Source of the DNA: Phascolarctobacterium sp.
GTDB lineage: Bacteria > Bacillota > Negativicutes > Acidaminococcales > Acidaminococcaceae
Direction: 5' to 3'
Length of the DNA stretch: 64,000 bases
Assembly: GCA_017623055.1 (NCBI GenBank)
Contig: JAGAPX010000005.1
Coordinates: forward strand, 1-64,000
The notes under the pieces were generated by a model. That model had not been told where the DNA came from. It was given only the letters and a program-made list of their open reading frames with translations, and searched no databases. Below are positions 45,197 to 52,692 of the stretch, piece by piece. A program made the position numbers and the translations under genes. How positions within the stretch are numbered: position 1 is the stretch's first letter; every line of letters starts with the position of its first letter.

Positions 45197-45586
45197 TTAA
45201 GAATTTAAATACCGGTAACAAATCATTTTTACTGCTTCTTCAGTATTTTTACCACCGATAAACGAAGAAATTTCTCTCCAAGAATAGCCATGTAAATATC
45301 GAAGTCTAAAAATCATTCTTGTTAAATCATCATCGATGTTATTTATAAAGGCTTCGACTCCGACAGAATTTTTTTGAACTTCGAATTTCAAGTAGTTTAT
45401 TCTTGCCTCTAAGTCTGCAAGTTCGATAGCGAGCATTCCAACTTTGTCACCAACTCCGCTACCGTGTGGCATTCCGTCCAACTTTGTTGCTCCGAGCGTT
45501 TTGGCAGAAATGTTTTGATATAGTTCCTGCGCCTTGTGCAGCTTCTGTATCAATTCAAGATGTTTATTCAATTCCGATAAATTCAT
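45197..45586 (-). CDS. Sigma-70-region-4-like phage regulator (DUF1492/ArpU/RinA type)
   Basis: A 129-aa protein. A helical N-terminus is followed by a C-terminal HTH resembling sigma region 4 (RMIFRLRYLHGYSWREISSFIGG). Proteins of this type sit at the end of early operons and switch on late genes. It is the last early gene, and the 10-bp-phased repeat array and late promoter begin only 5 bp downstream, making it the prime candidate activator. AAGGAG precedes its ATG. Confidence 0.78.
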   Translation of the reverse strand: MNLSELNKHLELIQKLHKAQELYQNISAKTLGATKLDGMPHGSGVGDKVGMLAIELADLEARINYLKFEVQKNSVGVEAFINNIDDDLTRMIFRLRYLHGYSWREISSFIGGKNTEEAVKMICYRYLNS

Positions 45587-45613
45587 TACGCTGCACTCCT
45601 TGCTGTTACTAGA

Positions 45614-46045
45614 TTACATATATCTGCGTAGATAATTTTGTAAAGTAGGTGCTTTGATGCCAACTTCATCTGCAATTTTCTTAATGCTACAACCACATCT
45701 AAACATTTCAAATATCTTGTTATGAATAGGTGCGTAGTCAATAGAGTTAGCTGTACGACTTAGTGGTGGTTTGAATACAGGTGGCGGATTCTGATAAAAG
45801 GATAGTGGATATCCTAAACCACCGTTAGCTTTTTTATGAGCTTCAGGAACCTTTAGCTCTGCTGGTTTTACCTTTTTGATTACTTTTACAACAGGTTTAG
45901 GTTCTTCGGGTTTGAATTTGGGTGGACGAACTACGTTTGAATTAAAATAATGATTGCCTCTTATGCAAGGTTGCAATCCAAAGAATGGGCAGTAGTATAC
46001 ATCACCATTATTTCGTAATCGATAACAATTAAAACAGTTAATCAT
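45614..46045 (-). CDS. Small HTH protein with N-terminal Cys cluster
   Basis: A 143-aa protein. N-terminal CFNCYRL and YYCPFFGLQPC look like a zinc site. A Pro/Lys linker (about 40-75) leads to a C-terminal resolvase-like HTH (IFEMFRCGCSIKKIADEVG, then APTLQNYLRRY). It probably binds DNA and regulates phage transcription. It is translationally coupled to the upstream gene by ATGA overlap. Family unassigned. Confidence 0.65.
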   Translation of the reverse strand: MINCFNCYRLRNNGDVYYCPFFGLQPCIRGNHYFNSNVVRPPKFKPEEPKPVVKVIKKVKPAELKVPEAHKKANGGLGYPLSFYQNPPPVFKPPLSRTANSIDYAPIHNKIFEMFRCGCSIKKIADEVGIKAPTLQNYLRRYM

Positions 46046-46218
46046 TTTTTCTTTTTCAACCTCTTCAAAATCTTAGCAAACTCTTCGATGTCCCAGGATT
46101 CGGGCATATCAATCATACATCCTGAAATTGCATTCTTTGAGAGGAATGGGCAACTACCGTTACAGGCTTTTTCGTTGCATTCTCTCTGAATTAGCCTTAA
46201 TAATTTTTTGATTTTCAT
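46042..46218 (-). CDS. Small Cys-containing phage protein
   Basis: A 58-aa protein with CNEKACNGSCPF and a later Cys, possibly zinc-binding, and a Lys-rich end (ILKRLKKKK). ATG 46218 is chosen because AGAGGA lies upstream. It overlaps the previous gene's 3' end by 59 bp and the next gene by ATGA. Function unknown. Confidence 0.55.
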   Translation of the reverse strand: MKIKKLLRLIQRECNEKACNGSCPFLSKNAISGCMIDMPESWDIEEFAKILKRLKKKK

Positions 46219-46372
46219 TATAGATGGATTCCTCTTTATCAATCAAAACAATGATGTTGCCTAATCTGTTGGCGGTTTTCTCGTCATTATCAGTTAGAGC
46301 GTATCTTTGGGCACGCAAGAGTCTTGTTTTGGCGGCGTGAATAGTTTGTTTGTATTGTTGAGTTAAAGACAT
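46160..46372 (-). CDS. Small helical hypothetical phage protein
   Basis: A 70-aa protein, predicted all-helical and basic (AAKTRLLRAQRYALTDND). ATG 46372 follows AAGGTGA; the GTG at 46381 is part of the same site. It lies 5 bp after dut and overlaps the next gene. I do not recognise a family. Confidence 0.55.
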   Translation of the reverse strand: MSLTQQYKQTIHAAKTRLLRAQRYALTDNDEKTANRLGNIIVLIDKEESIYNENQKIIKANSERMQRKSL

Positions 46373-46377
46373 AGAGT

Positions 46378-46806
46378 TCACCTTGTACCGGTGCTACCGA
46401 AGCCACCGTCGCCACGTTCTGTTTGTGACAAATCTTCAACCTCGACCATTTCAACATCAATGTTTTTCTTAATTAGCATTTGCGCTATACGGTCTCCGAC
46501 CTTAATGTTGTGATTATGAGGTTGGCATTCATACATTGCTTTAACCTCACCTCGATAGTCGCTATCGATAATACCAACACAATTAGGCTGACGAAGATAG
46601 GTATTTAAGCCAATACTGCTTCGGGGTACAATCTCGGCGTGATAACCCTCGGGCAGTTCTAAGGCAAATCCCAAACCAATCAATGTAGGAGTTTCATTAA
46701 CCGTTACATTTTCACTTGCGTAGCAGTCGTAGGCCGCAGCTCCTTTAGTCTTCTTCTCCGGCATTTTACCGCCGGGCAAAATTTTAATTTTAACTTTAAC
46801 GCTCAT
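46378..46806 (-). CDS. dut: Phage dUTP diphosphatase
   Basis: A 142-aa trimeric dUTPase, lowering dUTP and supplying dUMP during phage DNA synthesis. All five motifs are present: GAAAYDCYA, PRSSIGLN, GIIDSDYRGEVKA, RIAQMLI and the C-terminal GDGGFGSTG. Length is standard. AGGAGG lies before the ATG. It is preceded by a tiny membrane peptide gene. Confidence 0.95.
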   Translation of the reverse strand: MSVKVKIKILPGGKMPEKKTKGAAAYDCYASENVTVNETPTLIGLGFALELPEGYHAEIVPRSSIGLNTYLRQPNCVGIIDSDYRGEVKAMYECQPHNHNIKVGDRIAQMLIKKNIDVEMVEVEDLSQTERGDGGFGSTGTR

Positions 46807-46816
46807 AATATACCTC

Positions 46817-46894
46817 CTAAAAGTTGATGATCAGACACGCTACCGTTGCAGCAACTGCAATAGCAAATAATAAGTTCATAAAGATGTCGAGCAT
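46817..46894 (-). CDS. 25-aa hydrophobic membrane peptide
   Basis: An ATG at 46894 with AAGGAG 7 bp upstream opens a 25-residue frame that is almost entirely one membrane helix (MNLLFAIAVAATVACLIINF). The stop is followed closely by the dut ribosome site. The good ribosome site and tight packing support translation; function is unknown. Confidence 0.5.
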   Translation of the reverse strand: MLDIFMNLLFAIAVAATVACLIINF

Positions 46895-46898
46895 AACA

Positions 46899-47087
46899 TC
46901 ACTCCTTACGTTCTTTAAACCAAGCGCAAGCTTTGTCGCTACAATGTTTTACAAGTGGTGTTTTTCTTACGATGCACAAGCCGTTACCATCGGTACTTTC
47001 TTCTGTGAAGAATTTGCACTCACCACAGCTTTTGTCTTTGTTACGGTTTAGTAATTCAACCGCAGAGGGTTTCTTTTGTCTTACCAT
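46899..47087 (-). CDS. Small Cys-rich phage protein
   Basis: A 62-aa protein with a CGECKFF...C...C...CAWF pattern (five Cys), probably zinc-binding. The N-terminus is basic (MVRQKKPSAVELLNRNKDK). ATG 47087 follows AGAGG by 7 bp; a longer frame to 47180 overlaps the previous gene and is not needed. The family is a common short phage protein of unknown role. Confidence 0.65.
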   Translation of the reverse strand: MVRQKKPSAVELLNRNKDKSCGECKFFTEESTDGNGLCIVRKTPLVKHCSDKACAWFKERKE

Positions 47088-47098
47088 ATTGGTACCTC

Positions 47099-47278
47099 TT
47101 AATTTGCGTTTAAGATAATGACTTGACCGTTGATGAAAAGTTTTGCCTGAGGAATGCGAGGAATATGCACTTCCTTGCATTGTCTCCTTTTGGTATCGTT
47201 AATTTTTTCGGCCAAGGTTTTGAATTTAGCTGTCCAAGCAGAAGGCTTAGCTTTTTCGGTCGCTTTTTTCTTGGCCAT
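47099..47278 (-). CDS. 59-aa basic hypothetical phage protein
   Basis: A Lys-rich N-terminus (MAKKKATEKAKPSAWTAKF) is followed by a short beta-rich C-terminus (AKLFINGQVIILNAN). GGAG lies 7 bp before ATG 47278. It overlaps the 3' end of the upstream gene by 32 bp. Function unknown. It is one of several sub-60-aa genes in this operon. Confidence 0.6.
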   Translation of the reverse strand: MAKKKATEKAKPSAWTAKFKTLAEKINDTKRRQCKEVHIPRIPQAKLFINGQVIILNAN

Positions 47279-47684
47279 TTTCCCACTCCTTGCCAGTTAA
47301 ACGTTTATATACTTCGGGCCTTGCCTTGATGGCTTCTTCTTTGGTGCGGAATACGCACCCTGTTGCCTTACGTATATAGTCCAATGTGTAATTATTCCAC
47401 TCTGTTTTATGAGGAACAAAAAGCAAATCCCAATAAGTCCAATACTCATATCCTTCTTTTGGTTCAAAAGGCTGTTTGATTACCAAATCACTGTTGTAAA
47501 CCAAAATATTCAATATTGTTAATGGAGCACTTTCCCATGCAGTGTCTGTAACTCTTTCCGTAATATTGATTTGAAGTTCAGTATTTGTGAACCTGTAGTT
47601 ATCAACATACCCTTTAATCTTAAAAATTTCACCAATCTCAACGCCAAGTTCTTTGGCGATAACAGGAATAAGGTTTTTGCTCAT
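47247..47684 (-). CDS. Hypothetical phage protein (145 aa)
   Basis: An N-terminal segment resembling short phage proteins of the type LIPVIAKELGVEIGEIFKIKG, then beta strands and a C-terminal EEAIKARPEVYKRLTGKEW. Such proteins are frequent in early phage operons, with no known function. The start is coupled to a 24-codon frame upstream (ATGA). Confidence 0.65.
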   Translation of the reverse strand: MSKNLIPVIAKELGVEIGEIFKIKGYVDNYRFTNTELQINITERVTDTAWESAPLTILNILVYNSDLVIKQPFEPKEGYEYWTYWDLLFVPHKTEWNNYTLDYIRKATGCVFRTKEEAIKARPEVYKRLTGKEWENGQEKSDRKS

Positions 47685-47755
47685 AGTTTTTCATCTCCTA
47701 ATGCACACAAAAATAAGAACAAATAAAACAAGGGGATAAAATCTTCAAATTCCAT
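47681..47755 (-). CDS. Possible 24-aa leader peptide
   Basis: ATG 47755 opens a short hydrophobic frame (FIPLFYLFLFLCALG) ending in a TGA that overlaps the next ATG. The ribosome site is poor (GGTGG-like). It may couple translation of the following gene, or be chance. The 47756-47803 remainder holds nothing visible. Confidence 0.35.
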   Translation of the reverse strand: MEFEDFIPLFYLFLFLCALGDEKL

Positions 47756-47803
47756 TTTCTTCACCACCCAACCTTTCTCTTGCGACTTGACAGTATTTGT
47801 GTT

Positions 47804-48079
47804 CTAGCGTTCACTCATTAACTTCTTGTACTTTTCATTAAATCCAAGATTTCGTTTACGAATACATCCTTTAAAAACTAAAGTTTGCCACCACTCTAAA
47901 CGTTCATCTACACCAAAATCAAAATCTGCTACTCCATCTGACCAAAGAAAGTGAGGTGTTCCTTTCTCACTACGGGGAACATATGTAATAACTACGTTTG
48001 ATGGATTCTTAATTTTTGCTTTTAGTGCCTCAATTAAACAATTAGAGTAAAAATAATCAGATACTTTTTCGTGTTTCAT
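47804..48079 (-). CDS. Hypothetical phage protein (91 aa)
   Basis: A 91-aa mixed alpha/beta protein with the distinctive segment FLWSDGVADFDFGVDERLEWWQTLVFKG (part: GVADFDFGVDERLEWW). No family recognised. ATG 48079 follows GGTGAG; the upstream TTG is not favoured. It follows a zinc-knuckle gene in the minus-strand early operon. Confidence 0.6.
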   Translation of the reverse strand: MKHEKVSDYFYSNCLIEALKAKIKNPSNVVITYVPRSEKGTPHFLWSDGVADFDFGVDERLEWWQTLVFKGCIRKRNLGFNEKYKKLMSER

Positions 48080-48121
48080 ATTACTCACCAATGCACTTTC
48101 TCAACAGATGCCACTCACCAT

Positions 48122-48292
48122 TTACTTCACCTTCTTTTTCCCGCACATAGGACAATATACTTCCGTTTCTTCCGAATCCCACCCACAAAAATTGCAATGT
48201 TTCTTATCCGCTTTAAGACGTGCAGCAACTTGCATATTGTGTTCGTGTAATCTTTCGCAAGATTTCAAATACAACTCTTTATCAAATCCCAT
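48122..48292 (-). CDS. 56-aa zinc-ribbon phage protein
   Basis: A short protein with a C-terminal zinc ribbon, CNFCGW...CPMCGKKK, and a helical N-terminus (LYLKSCERLHEHNMQVAARL). ATG 48292 has AAGGAG 9 bp upstream. It is probably a nucleic-acid or protein-binding accessory protein. Function unknown. Confidence 0.65.
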   Translation of the reverse strand: MGFDKELYLKSCERLHEHNMQVAARLKADKKHCNFCGWDSEETEVYCPMCGKKKVK

Positions 48293-48324
48293 TTGCTTCG
48301 GCTCCTTCCATTATGCCACCCCTT

Positions 48325-48519
48325 TTAAATCAATCCTTCTAACTTGTAATGAAGTAATCTTGCAAGCATTCTCAAGCTGGTAGGTTTTTCACAAGGCTCT
48401 AATGGAATATAACCAACATCGCCTTTTTTAATTTGATGTGTCAACCAACATCTATCAGCAACAAGCGCTTTGCAATTATTGCAAGTACGTTTCTGCCTTT
48501 TATCTAACTCTTTCATCAT
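48325..48519 (-). CDS. Small Cys-containing hypothetical protein
   Basis: A 64-aa protein with CNNCKALVADRCWL near the N-terminus (three Cys), probably zinc-binding, and a hydrophobic C-terminus. It overlaps the upstream gene by 4 bp (ATGA-type coupling). No family recognised. Confidence 0.6.
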   Translation of the reverse strand: MMKELDKRQKRTCNNCKALVADRCWLTHQIKKGDVGYIPLEPCEKPTSLRMLARLLHYKLEGLI

Positions 48520-48698
48520 AGCTTACCACCCAAATACTTAGTCATAAGTGATACTACTTTTGACGATAAACCTTGATAATTTTCGTTGTTGTTAAGGTCG
48601 ATATAGGTATAAGGAGCGTCAATCTTAGCCCATACAATACCAAGCTCTCTGCGATTTAATTTTTTACTCCATTTTTTAGAGCGAATTCTTTTAGTCAT
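48516..48698 (-). CDS. Basic hypothetical phage protein (60 aa)
   Basis: The N-terminus is strongly basic (MTKRIRSKKWSKKLNRRELG) and the rest polar. It is coupled by 4-bp overlaps to the YopX-like gene and the next gene. No family recognised. A nucleic-acid-binding role is possible from charge alone. Confidence 0.55.
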   Translation of the reverse strand: MTKRIRSKKWSKKLNRRELGIVWAKIDAPYTYIDLNNNENYQGLSSKVVSLMTKYLGGKL

Positions 48699-49090
48699 GA
48701 AAACTCCTCCTTATCGTATATATTTCCGATTACTTCCCATTGAACATTGAAAAAGCTCGTAAATGCTTGAAAGCGTTTTACCCCATTTAGACAAGTTTCT
48801 TCCACGCCAAAAGCTCCGTCTTTGAATACCACGGGTAATGGGAAAGGATTTCCGAAGCGATAAACACCTTGTACGATATCGCCCTCAAAAATATCTTGAC
48901 CGTTTATGTCAACAAGACCAGTCCATTGACCAACGGTTTCCGGTCTTACCGCATACGCAAACGGCATATCGCCTTTGTTGCTGATGTACGTTCCTGCTTT
49001 GATACCGTTGTAAATGTCTTTGGGTAAGATGGATAAATTGCCTGTTACCCAACGCACGAGAGTCTTTCCTCTAAATTTTATCTCACGCAT
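48695..49090 (-). CDS. YopX-family phage protein
   Basis: A 131-aa YopX protein, recognised by MREIKFRGK at the N-terminus, then TVGQWTGLVDINGQDIFEGDIV and a C-terminal WEVIGNIYDKEE. Widespread in phages of Gram-positive bacteria; function unknown. ATG 49090 (AGGAG 7 bp upstream) begins exactly at the conserved motif, so a longer frame to 49150 is discarded. Confidence 0.9.
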   Translation of the reverse strand: MREIKFRGKTLVRWVTGNLSILPKDIYNGIKAGTYISNKGDMPFAYAVRPETVGQWTGLVDINGQDIFEGDIVQGVYRFGNPFPLPVVFKDGAFGVEETCLNGVKRFQAFTSFFNVQWEVIGNIYDKEEFS

Positions 49091-49100
49091 TTTATCACTC

Positions 49101-49316
49101 CTATTTTGGTGGCATTTTGTAAATTTCTTGACCTGCAGCATAAGCAGCATAAATTTCGGAAAATATTTCTACTCTGCGAGGAAGTTCTTTGTATTTTCCT
49201 AAAACTGCTCGGTGTCCATCGGGTAATGATATATAAATATTTTTGGTGTTTCCGGAGAGTTCGATTTCGGAACTCTCAATATCAAATTGTTCTCCGGATT
49301 GAGTGATTATTTTCAT
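49101..49316 (-). CDS. Hypothetical phage protein (71 aa)
   Basis: A 71-aa protein with a beta-rich N-terminus (MKIITQSGEQFDIESSEIEL) and the segment YKELPRRVEIFSEIYAAYAAG, a pattern common in small phage proteins near yopX. It lies 10 bp upstream of the yopX start. Function unknown. Confidence 0.6.
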   Translation of the reverse strand: MKIITQSGEQFDIESSEIELSGNTKNIYISLPDGHRAVLGKYKELPRRVEIFSEIYAAYAAGQEIYKMPPK

Positions 49317-49325
49317 TGATACCTC

Positions 49326-49853
49326 CTACGGCATTTGGCTAATGCTATCTACACGTTCGTATTGCGGTGAAATGTTGTATTGAACATTGTCCCTGCGGAA
49401 TTCACATTCACCGGGCGCAGGATTTTCTCTGCTCGTGCCACATTGCAATCCTAATCGGTGGAAAGCGAGTCTGAATTGGCAGTCTTTTACACAATCACCT
49501 TGTGGGCATGACTGACATTCCAATAATGCAGCGTCGGCTAAAGTCAATAAATCTTCAAATGCAACAGTCACTTGACGTCGCTGATCGTCTCGGTCAACAC
49601 GAAAATCATCATAGGAGTAAACTTTAATACCAGTATTTTTCGCTCTGCGAAGTACTTTTTCGAGTTCTTTGGAGTCAAGAGCATTTTGTCTCTCTTCGAT
49701 AATGTTGTGCAGATAAGTACGGACGGTTTTAAACTTTCTTACCCATTCGGGGATAGTGGTGTTCTTGAGTAGTTCGTCCATCATCTGAACAGCTGCGGAA
49801 AGCCACATCAGTTGTTGAAGTTCTGGATATGCCATATACGGTGCTTTCTTCAT
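49326..49853 (-). CDS. Hypothetical phage protein, DUF5651-like
   Basis: A 175-aa protein. A helical N-terminal half (ELQQLMWLSAAVQMMDELL) and a C-terminal Cys-rich segment (ECQSCPQGDCVKDCQFRLAFHRLGLQCG, given as CQSCPQGDCVKDCQFR) look like DUF5651-type early phage proteins. Four or more Cys probably bind zinc. The GGAGG before the ATG lies in the stop region of the tiny upstream gene. Function unknown. Confidence 0.6.
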   Translation of the reverse strand: MKKAPYMAYPELQQLMWLSAAVQMMDELLKNTTIPEWVRKFKTVRTYLHNIIEERQNALDSKELEKVLRRAKNTGIKVYSYDDFRVDRDDQRRQVTVAFEDLLTLADAALLECQSCPQGDCVKDCQFRLAFHRLGLQCGTSRENPAPGECEFRRDNVQYNISPQYERVDSISQMP

Positions 49854-49856
49854 ATC

Positions 49857-49988
49857 TCAACCTCCGTTGAATATTATGTAAAATAACATAAAGGGTAAAG
49901 CTACTACCAAAAAATACATTACGTAGGCTGCAATAGCCAAAATCATCATATAAATTGTTATGGTGGTTAAAGTGGTTGTACTTTTCAT
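49857..49988 (-). CDS. 43-aa single-pass membrane protein
   Basis: ATG 49988, preceded by GGTGATG, opens a frame with two adjacent hydrophobic stretches (ITIYMMILAIAAYVMYF and LVVALPFMLFYIIF). Its stop overlaps the ribosome site of the next gene. It fills an otherwise empty gap between two good genes, which supports it. Function unknown. Confidence 0.55.
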   Translation of the reverse strand: MKSTTTLTTITIYMMILAIAAYVMYFLVVALPFMLFYIIFNGG

Positions 49989-49996
49989 ATCATCAC

Positions 49997-50284
49997 CTAA
50001 ATATAATTTCTTCCGATGATGTTCATAAATTCTTCGTGTGAGTGTGTTTCCTCAAACTTAGCTTGACAAGCACGTTTCAATTCCAAGTCCTTTACACGTT
50101 TTGGGTCAAGGTGGACACTATCTTTATCAAGATTGTGGCACCGGTTGCATAAAGGTACTTTGAAACCGAATTTTTCCGAGATTTTTCTTAAAGCTGTACC
50201 AAAGAAAATATGGTGTTCAGCTTCTGCAAATCGTCCACACCAAAAACAATGTATATAATCATCGGTCAAAATTGATTTGCTCAT
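49997..50284 (-). CDS. HNH-like zinc-binding phage protein
   Basis: A 95-aa protein with a CFWCG...AEHHIFFGTALRKISEKFG...CNRCHNLDKDSVH pattern: two CxxC pairs and an HH, as in HNH/NinG-DUF968-like nucleases. It may be an endonuclease involved in recombination or packaging. The catalytic Asn is uncertain by eye. It lies downstream of a ParB-domain gene and a terminator-like hairpin. Confidence 0.65.
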   Translation of the reverse strand: MSKSILTDDYIHCFWCGRFAEAEHHIFFGTALRKISEKFGFKVPLCNRCHNLDKDSVHLDPKRVKDLELKRACQAKFEETHSHEEFMNIIGRNYI

Positions 50285-50298
50285 ATTTCTCCTTCAAG

Positions 50299-50329
50299 AA
50301 AGTGGTACAGGAGTTTCCTGCACCACTTT
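50299..50329 (-). terminator. Hairpin between ParB-domain gene and HNH-like gene
   Basis: AAAGTGGT-A-CAGGA/TCCTG-C-ACCACTTT (50299-50312, 50316-50329) forms a 13-bp stem with one mismatch. The T-run is short on the minus strand (CTTTCTT) and better on the plus strand. It probably attenuates the early transcript. Confidence 0.5.
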
Positions 50330-50335
50330 TTGTTT

Positions 50336-51811
50336 TTAAGATAATGCTTCACTTAACGCCGCACTTTCATCTTTCCATGTTTGGTAGATTTGGTGAGTGC
50401 CGTCTAACAGACTTTTTTCAATTCCGGACGTTTCGTAGCCAAGCAGTTCAAGCCATTTGTACAAGGCTAATAGTTTCCCGTTGGGTTCGTATGAGGGGAA
50501 TGTGGAATTGTGACGGTAATCGGTAGTTTCGATAAAAAGATAATCCTTACTGTCATCAAAAGAATAATAGACAAATTTAGCTAAATCATCATTTGCCAAA
50601 GAGTCCAATGCTCTATAGATATTGATGTTTCTATCACGAGAGTAAACACCTGCATCTTCGAGATTAAATAATTTTGCGATACTTGTTTTGTCACAATACA
50701 TATAGCCAATAGCACTGAATGCAGTTCTGTACAAAAGACCTTGCAATATAGTTTTTTCGTTTTTAGCGGTAACTTTTAAGGCTTCAATAAACTCCTTACG
50801 CATTTCGTATAGCAAAGCGGATTGTTCAAGAACAAAGTCCCATGCTTCTTTGATACGTTTTTCACGTTGAATTTGCTGTTCGGTTTTCTTGGGAGCTTTT
50901 TCAATATGCTTCTTTTTATAAATTCTGAAAGTGCCGTAAATACCAGGCTTGGTATAATAAAGCTTTTCGGAAGATGTTTCGGGAATATATTCTTTGGTTT
51001 TTTCCCATTTAGTCAAATCAATGACTTTGGTAACTTCTTCGTAATGACCACTCCAAATCTCATTGTCTTTAATTTCTTTAGCTTTGAGTTTTTTGAGAAG
51101 TTCTAATGCTTTAGGCAAATTTTTGTTGACAATCTGTTTTTGCAAGGCTTCTTTAAGTGCGTAATTAAAATCTGAAGTGCCAAGTTTTTCAAGCAGTTTA
51201 TTTCTTTGTTTGATATCTTCGATTTTAGCCAGTTCGTCAAAATCAGTTAATGATAATTGGCGTTCAGCCGAGATTGTTTTTAATCTATTTTGGTCCAGCT
51301 CACACATCTTAATTCGTCTACGGACAGTAGTTGTTGAAAAGCCGGATTTACTTGCAATTTCTTCGATGCTAGTGCCGAAGTTTAACAACATTTGAAAACC
51401 TTGCGCTTGTTCATATACGGTTAAGTCGGAGCGTTGCATATTTTCGAGCAACATTGTTGTTACTTGTTCTTCGGGTGTCATATCGACAATGACACAAGGT
51501 ACAACTGTTAGTCCTGCAATCTTGGAAGCTCCCGTTCTTCTGTGGCCGATGATTATTGTATATCCATCTTCATACCACTTTGCATTTATCTTTTCTCTAA
51601 GTTCTTCTGACGGATTTTCGTTATATAATGCAGTGTATTTTAACCATTCCTCTTGTGTCTGAGCGTGACCTTTTACAACGGTCAAATTCTGCAATACACC
51701 TTTTGCCTTAATACTGTCGGCAAGCTCGGTCAAATCACCAAGCTCTTTGCGAGGGTTGTCGGGGTGAGGATATAAACAGTCTATTGGTAAATAAACTAAA
51801 TTAGTTGTCAT
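50336..51811 (-). CDS. ParB/RepB-like phage protein
   Basis: A 491-aa protein. The N-terminal ParB domain (CLYPHPDNPRKELGDLTELADSI, partial) has GYTIIIGHRRTGASKIAGL, including the GHRR nucleotide-binding motif, and an HTH (SIEEIASKSGFSTTTVRRRI). The long C-terminal part is helical and unassigned. Phage proteins of this type are implicated in replication or modulation of transcription, not partition. ATG 51811 has AAGGAG about 10 bp upstream. Confidence 0.85.
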   Translation of the reverse strand: MTTNLVYLPIDCLYPHPDNPRKELGDLTELADSIKAKGVLQNLTVVKGHAQTQEEWLKYTALYNENPSEELREKINAKWYEDGYTIIIGHRRTGASKIAGLTVVPCVIVDMTPEEQVTTMLLENMQRSDLTVYEQAQGFQMLLNFGTSIEEIASKSGFSTTTVRRRIKMCELDQNRLKTISAERQLSLTDFDELAKIEDIKQRNKLLEKLGTSDFNYALKEALQKQIVNKNLPKALELLKKLKAKEIKDNEIWSGHYEEVTKVIDLTKWEKTKEYIPETSSEKLYYTKPGIYGTFRIYKKKHIEKAPKKTEQQIQREKRIKEAWDFVLEQSALLYEMRKEFIEALKVTAKNEKTILQGLLYRTAFSAIGYMYCDKTSIAKLFNLEDAGVYSRDRNINIYRALDSLANDDLAKFVYYSFDDSKDYLFIETTDYRHNSTFPSYEPNGKLLALYKWLELLGYETSGIEKSLLDGTHQIYQTWKDESAALSEALS

Positions 51812-51831
51812 AATTTCTCTGCTCCTTTCAA

Positions 51832-52689
51832 TCAAAATAGTGTTAGTTGCGAGGTGGTTTCAGCTATCTTGATATCATTATTATCTAAAGGTGTTTCTAT
51901 AATTGGTTCTTGAGGTTTGGTGAGTGGGGGAGACGTGCTTTTAAACAATAAATCCATTTGCGAAGCAAATCTCCTGCCTTGCCAAATGGGTGAATTGTAG
52001 AATGGTGTGTACCAAACATTAGGATTGTCGTGTGGGAGAAGTCCTCTTGCATCGAAGCTTGTTGATGGATTTGTCAAAGTGTTTTGAATGACAACGTAGC
52101 CAGGGCAACCCATCAGCGAAAGCTGAATGTAACACATCAGACCAGCGACCGTATCAATATCCTGCGCTACGAAAAGTACCGAGGTTTGAAAGTTTATGCC
52201 ACGTTCTTTACATTCGTTTGCGTAGGCAATTAGTAAAGCGCCTGCACCGCAAGCTGGGTCATTAACAGATACCCAGCCTTGCTTTGCAATGCGTTCTTCG
52301 ATGTTGTTATCAATGGTCATAGCGGACATTGCCCGGCAGACGGAGTAAGGAGTAAAGAATTGTCCTGCCCATTCGTTGCCAAGTCCAAGTGCCATAAAAA
52401 GCTCTCCCAAGAAATCTTGGTCGGGATATTCTTCCATGCTTTGAGCAACTTCTGCCAAAATTTCAGCAAAGGTGGTTAATTCTTGAACACTATATTTTGA
52501 GGCACACCGTTCATACATTTTTTCACGCTCTGCAGAGTGAGGATTTTGCAATACATTAGAAATGCTCACTGCTGCCATTGTGATAAAATCCTGCCATATA
52601 TTCCAAAGGGAAAATCTGCCAGTCATACCATTAAGCAGTTTAACGATATGTGATTGGTGAGCATTTCGTGTTCTTATCACCTTTGCCAT
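51832..52689 (-). CDS. N-6 DNA methylase-like protein without a clear catalytic motif IV
   Basis: A 285-aa protein of the HsdM/type-I methylase fold. It has the FTP segment (GQFFTPYSVCRAM) and the AdoMet motif I VNDPACGAGALLIAY. The catalytic (D/N)PP(Y/F) expected after the NTLTNP segment is not evident; the region reads VWYTPFYNSPIW. It may therefore be catalytically altered, or use a divergent motif. Small versions occur in many phages next to ParB-like genes, as here. Confidence 0.75.
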   Translation of the reverse strand: MAKVIRTRNAHQSHIVKLLNGMTGRFSLWNIWQDFITMAAVSISNVLQNPHSAEREKMYERCASKYSVQELTTFAEILAEVAQSMEEYPDQDFLGELFMALGLGNEWAGQFFTPYSVCRAMSAMTIDNNIEERIAKQGWVSVNDPACGAGALLIAYANECKERGINFQTSVLFVAQDIDTVAGLMCYIQLSLMGCPGYVVIQNTLTNPSTSFDARGLLPHDNPNVWYTPFYNSPIWQGRRFASQMDLLFKSTSPPLTKPQEPIIETPLDNNDIKIAETTSQLTLF

Positions 52690-52692
52690 TGC

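Noticed and set aside
49997-51835. ParB-domain protein as evidence for a plasmid-like partition system
   Set aside because: No ParA gene or parS-like sites are near; ParB-like domains of this type are common in integrated phages.
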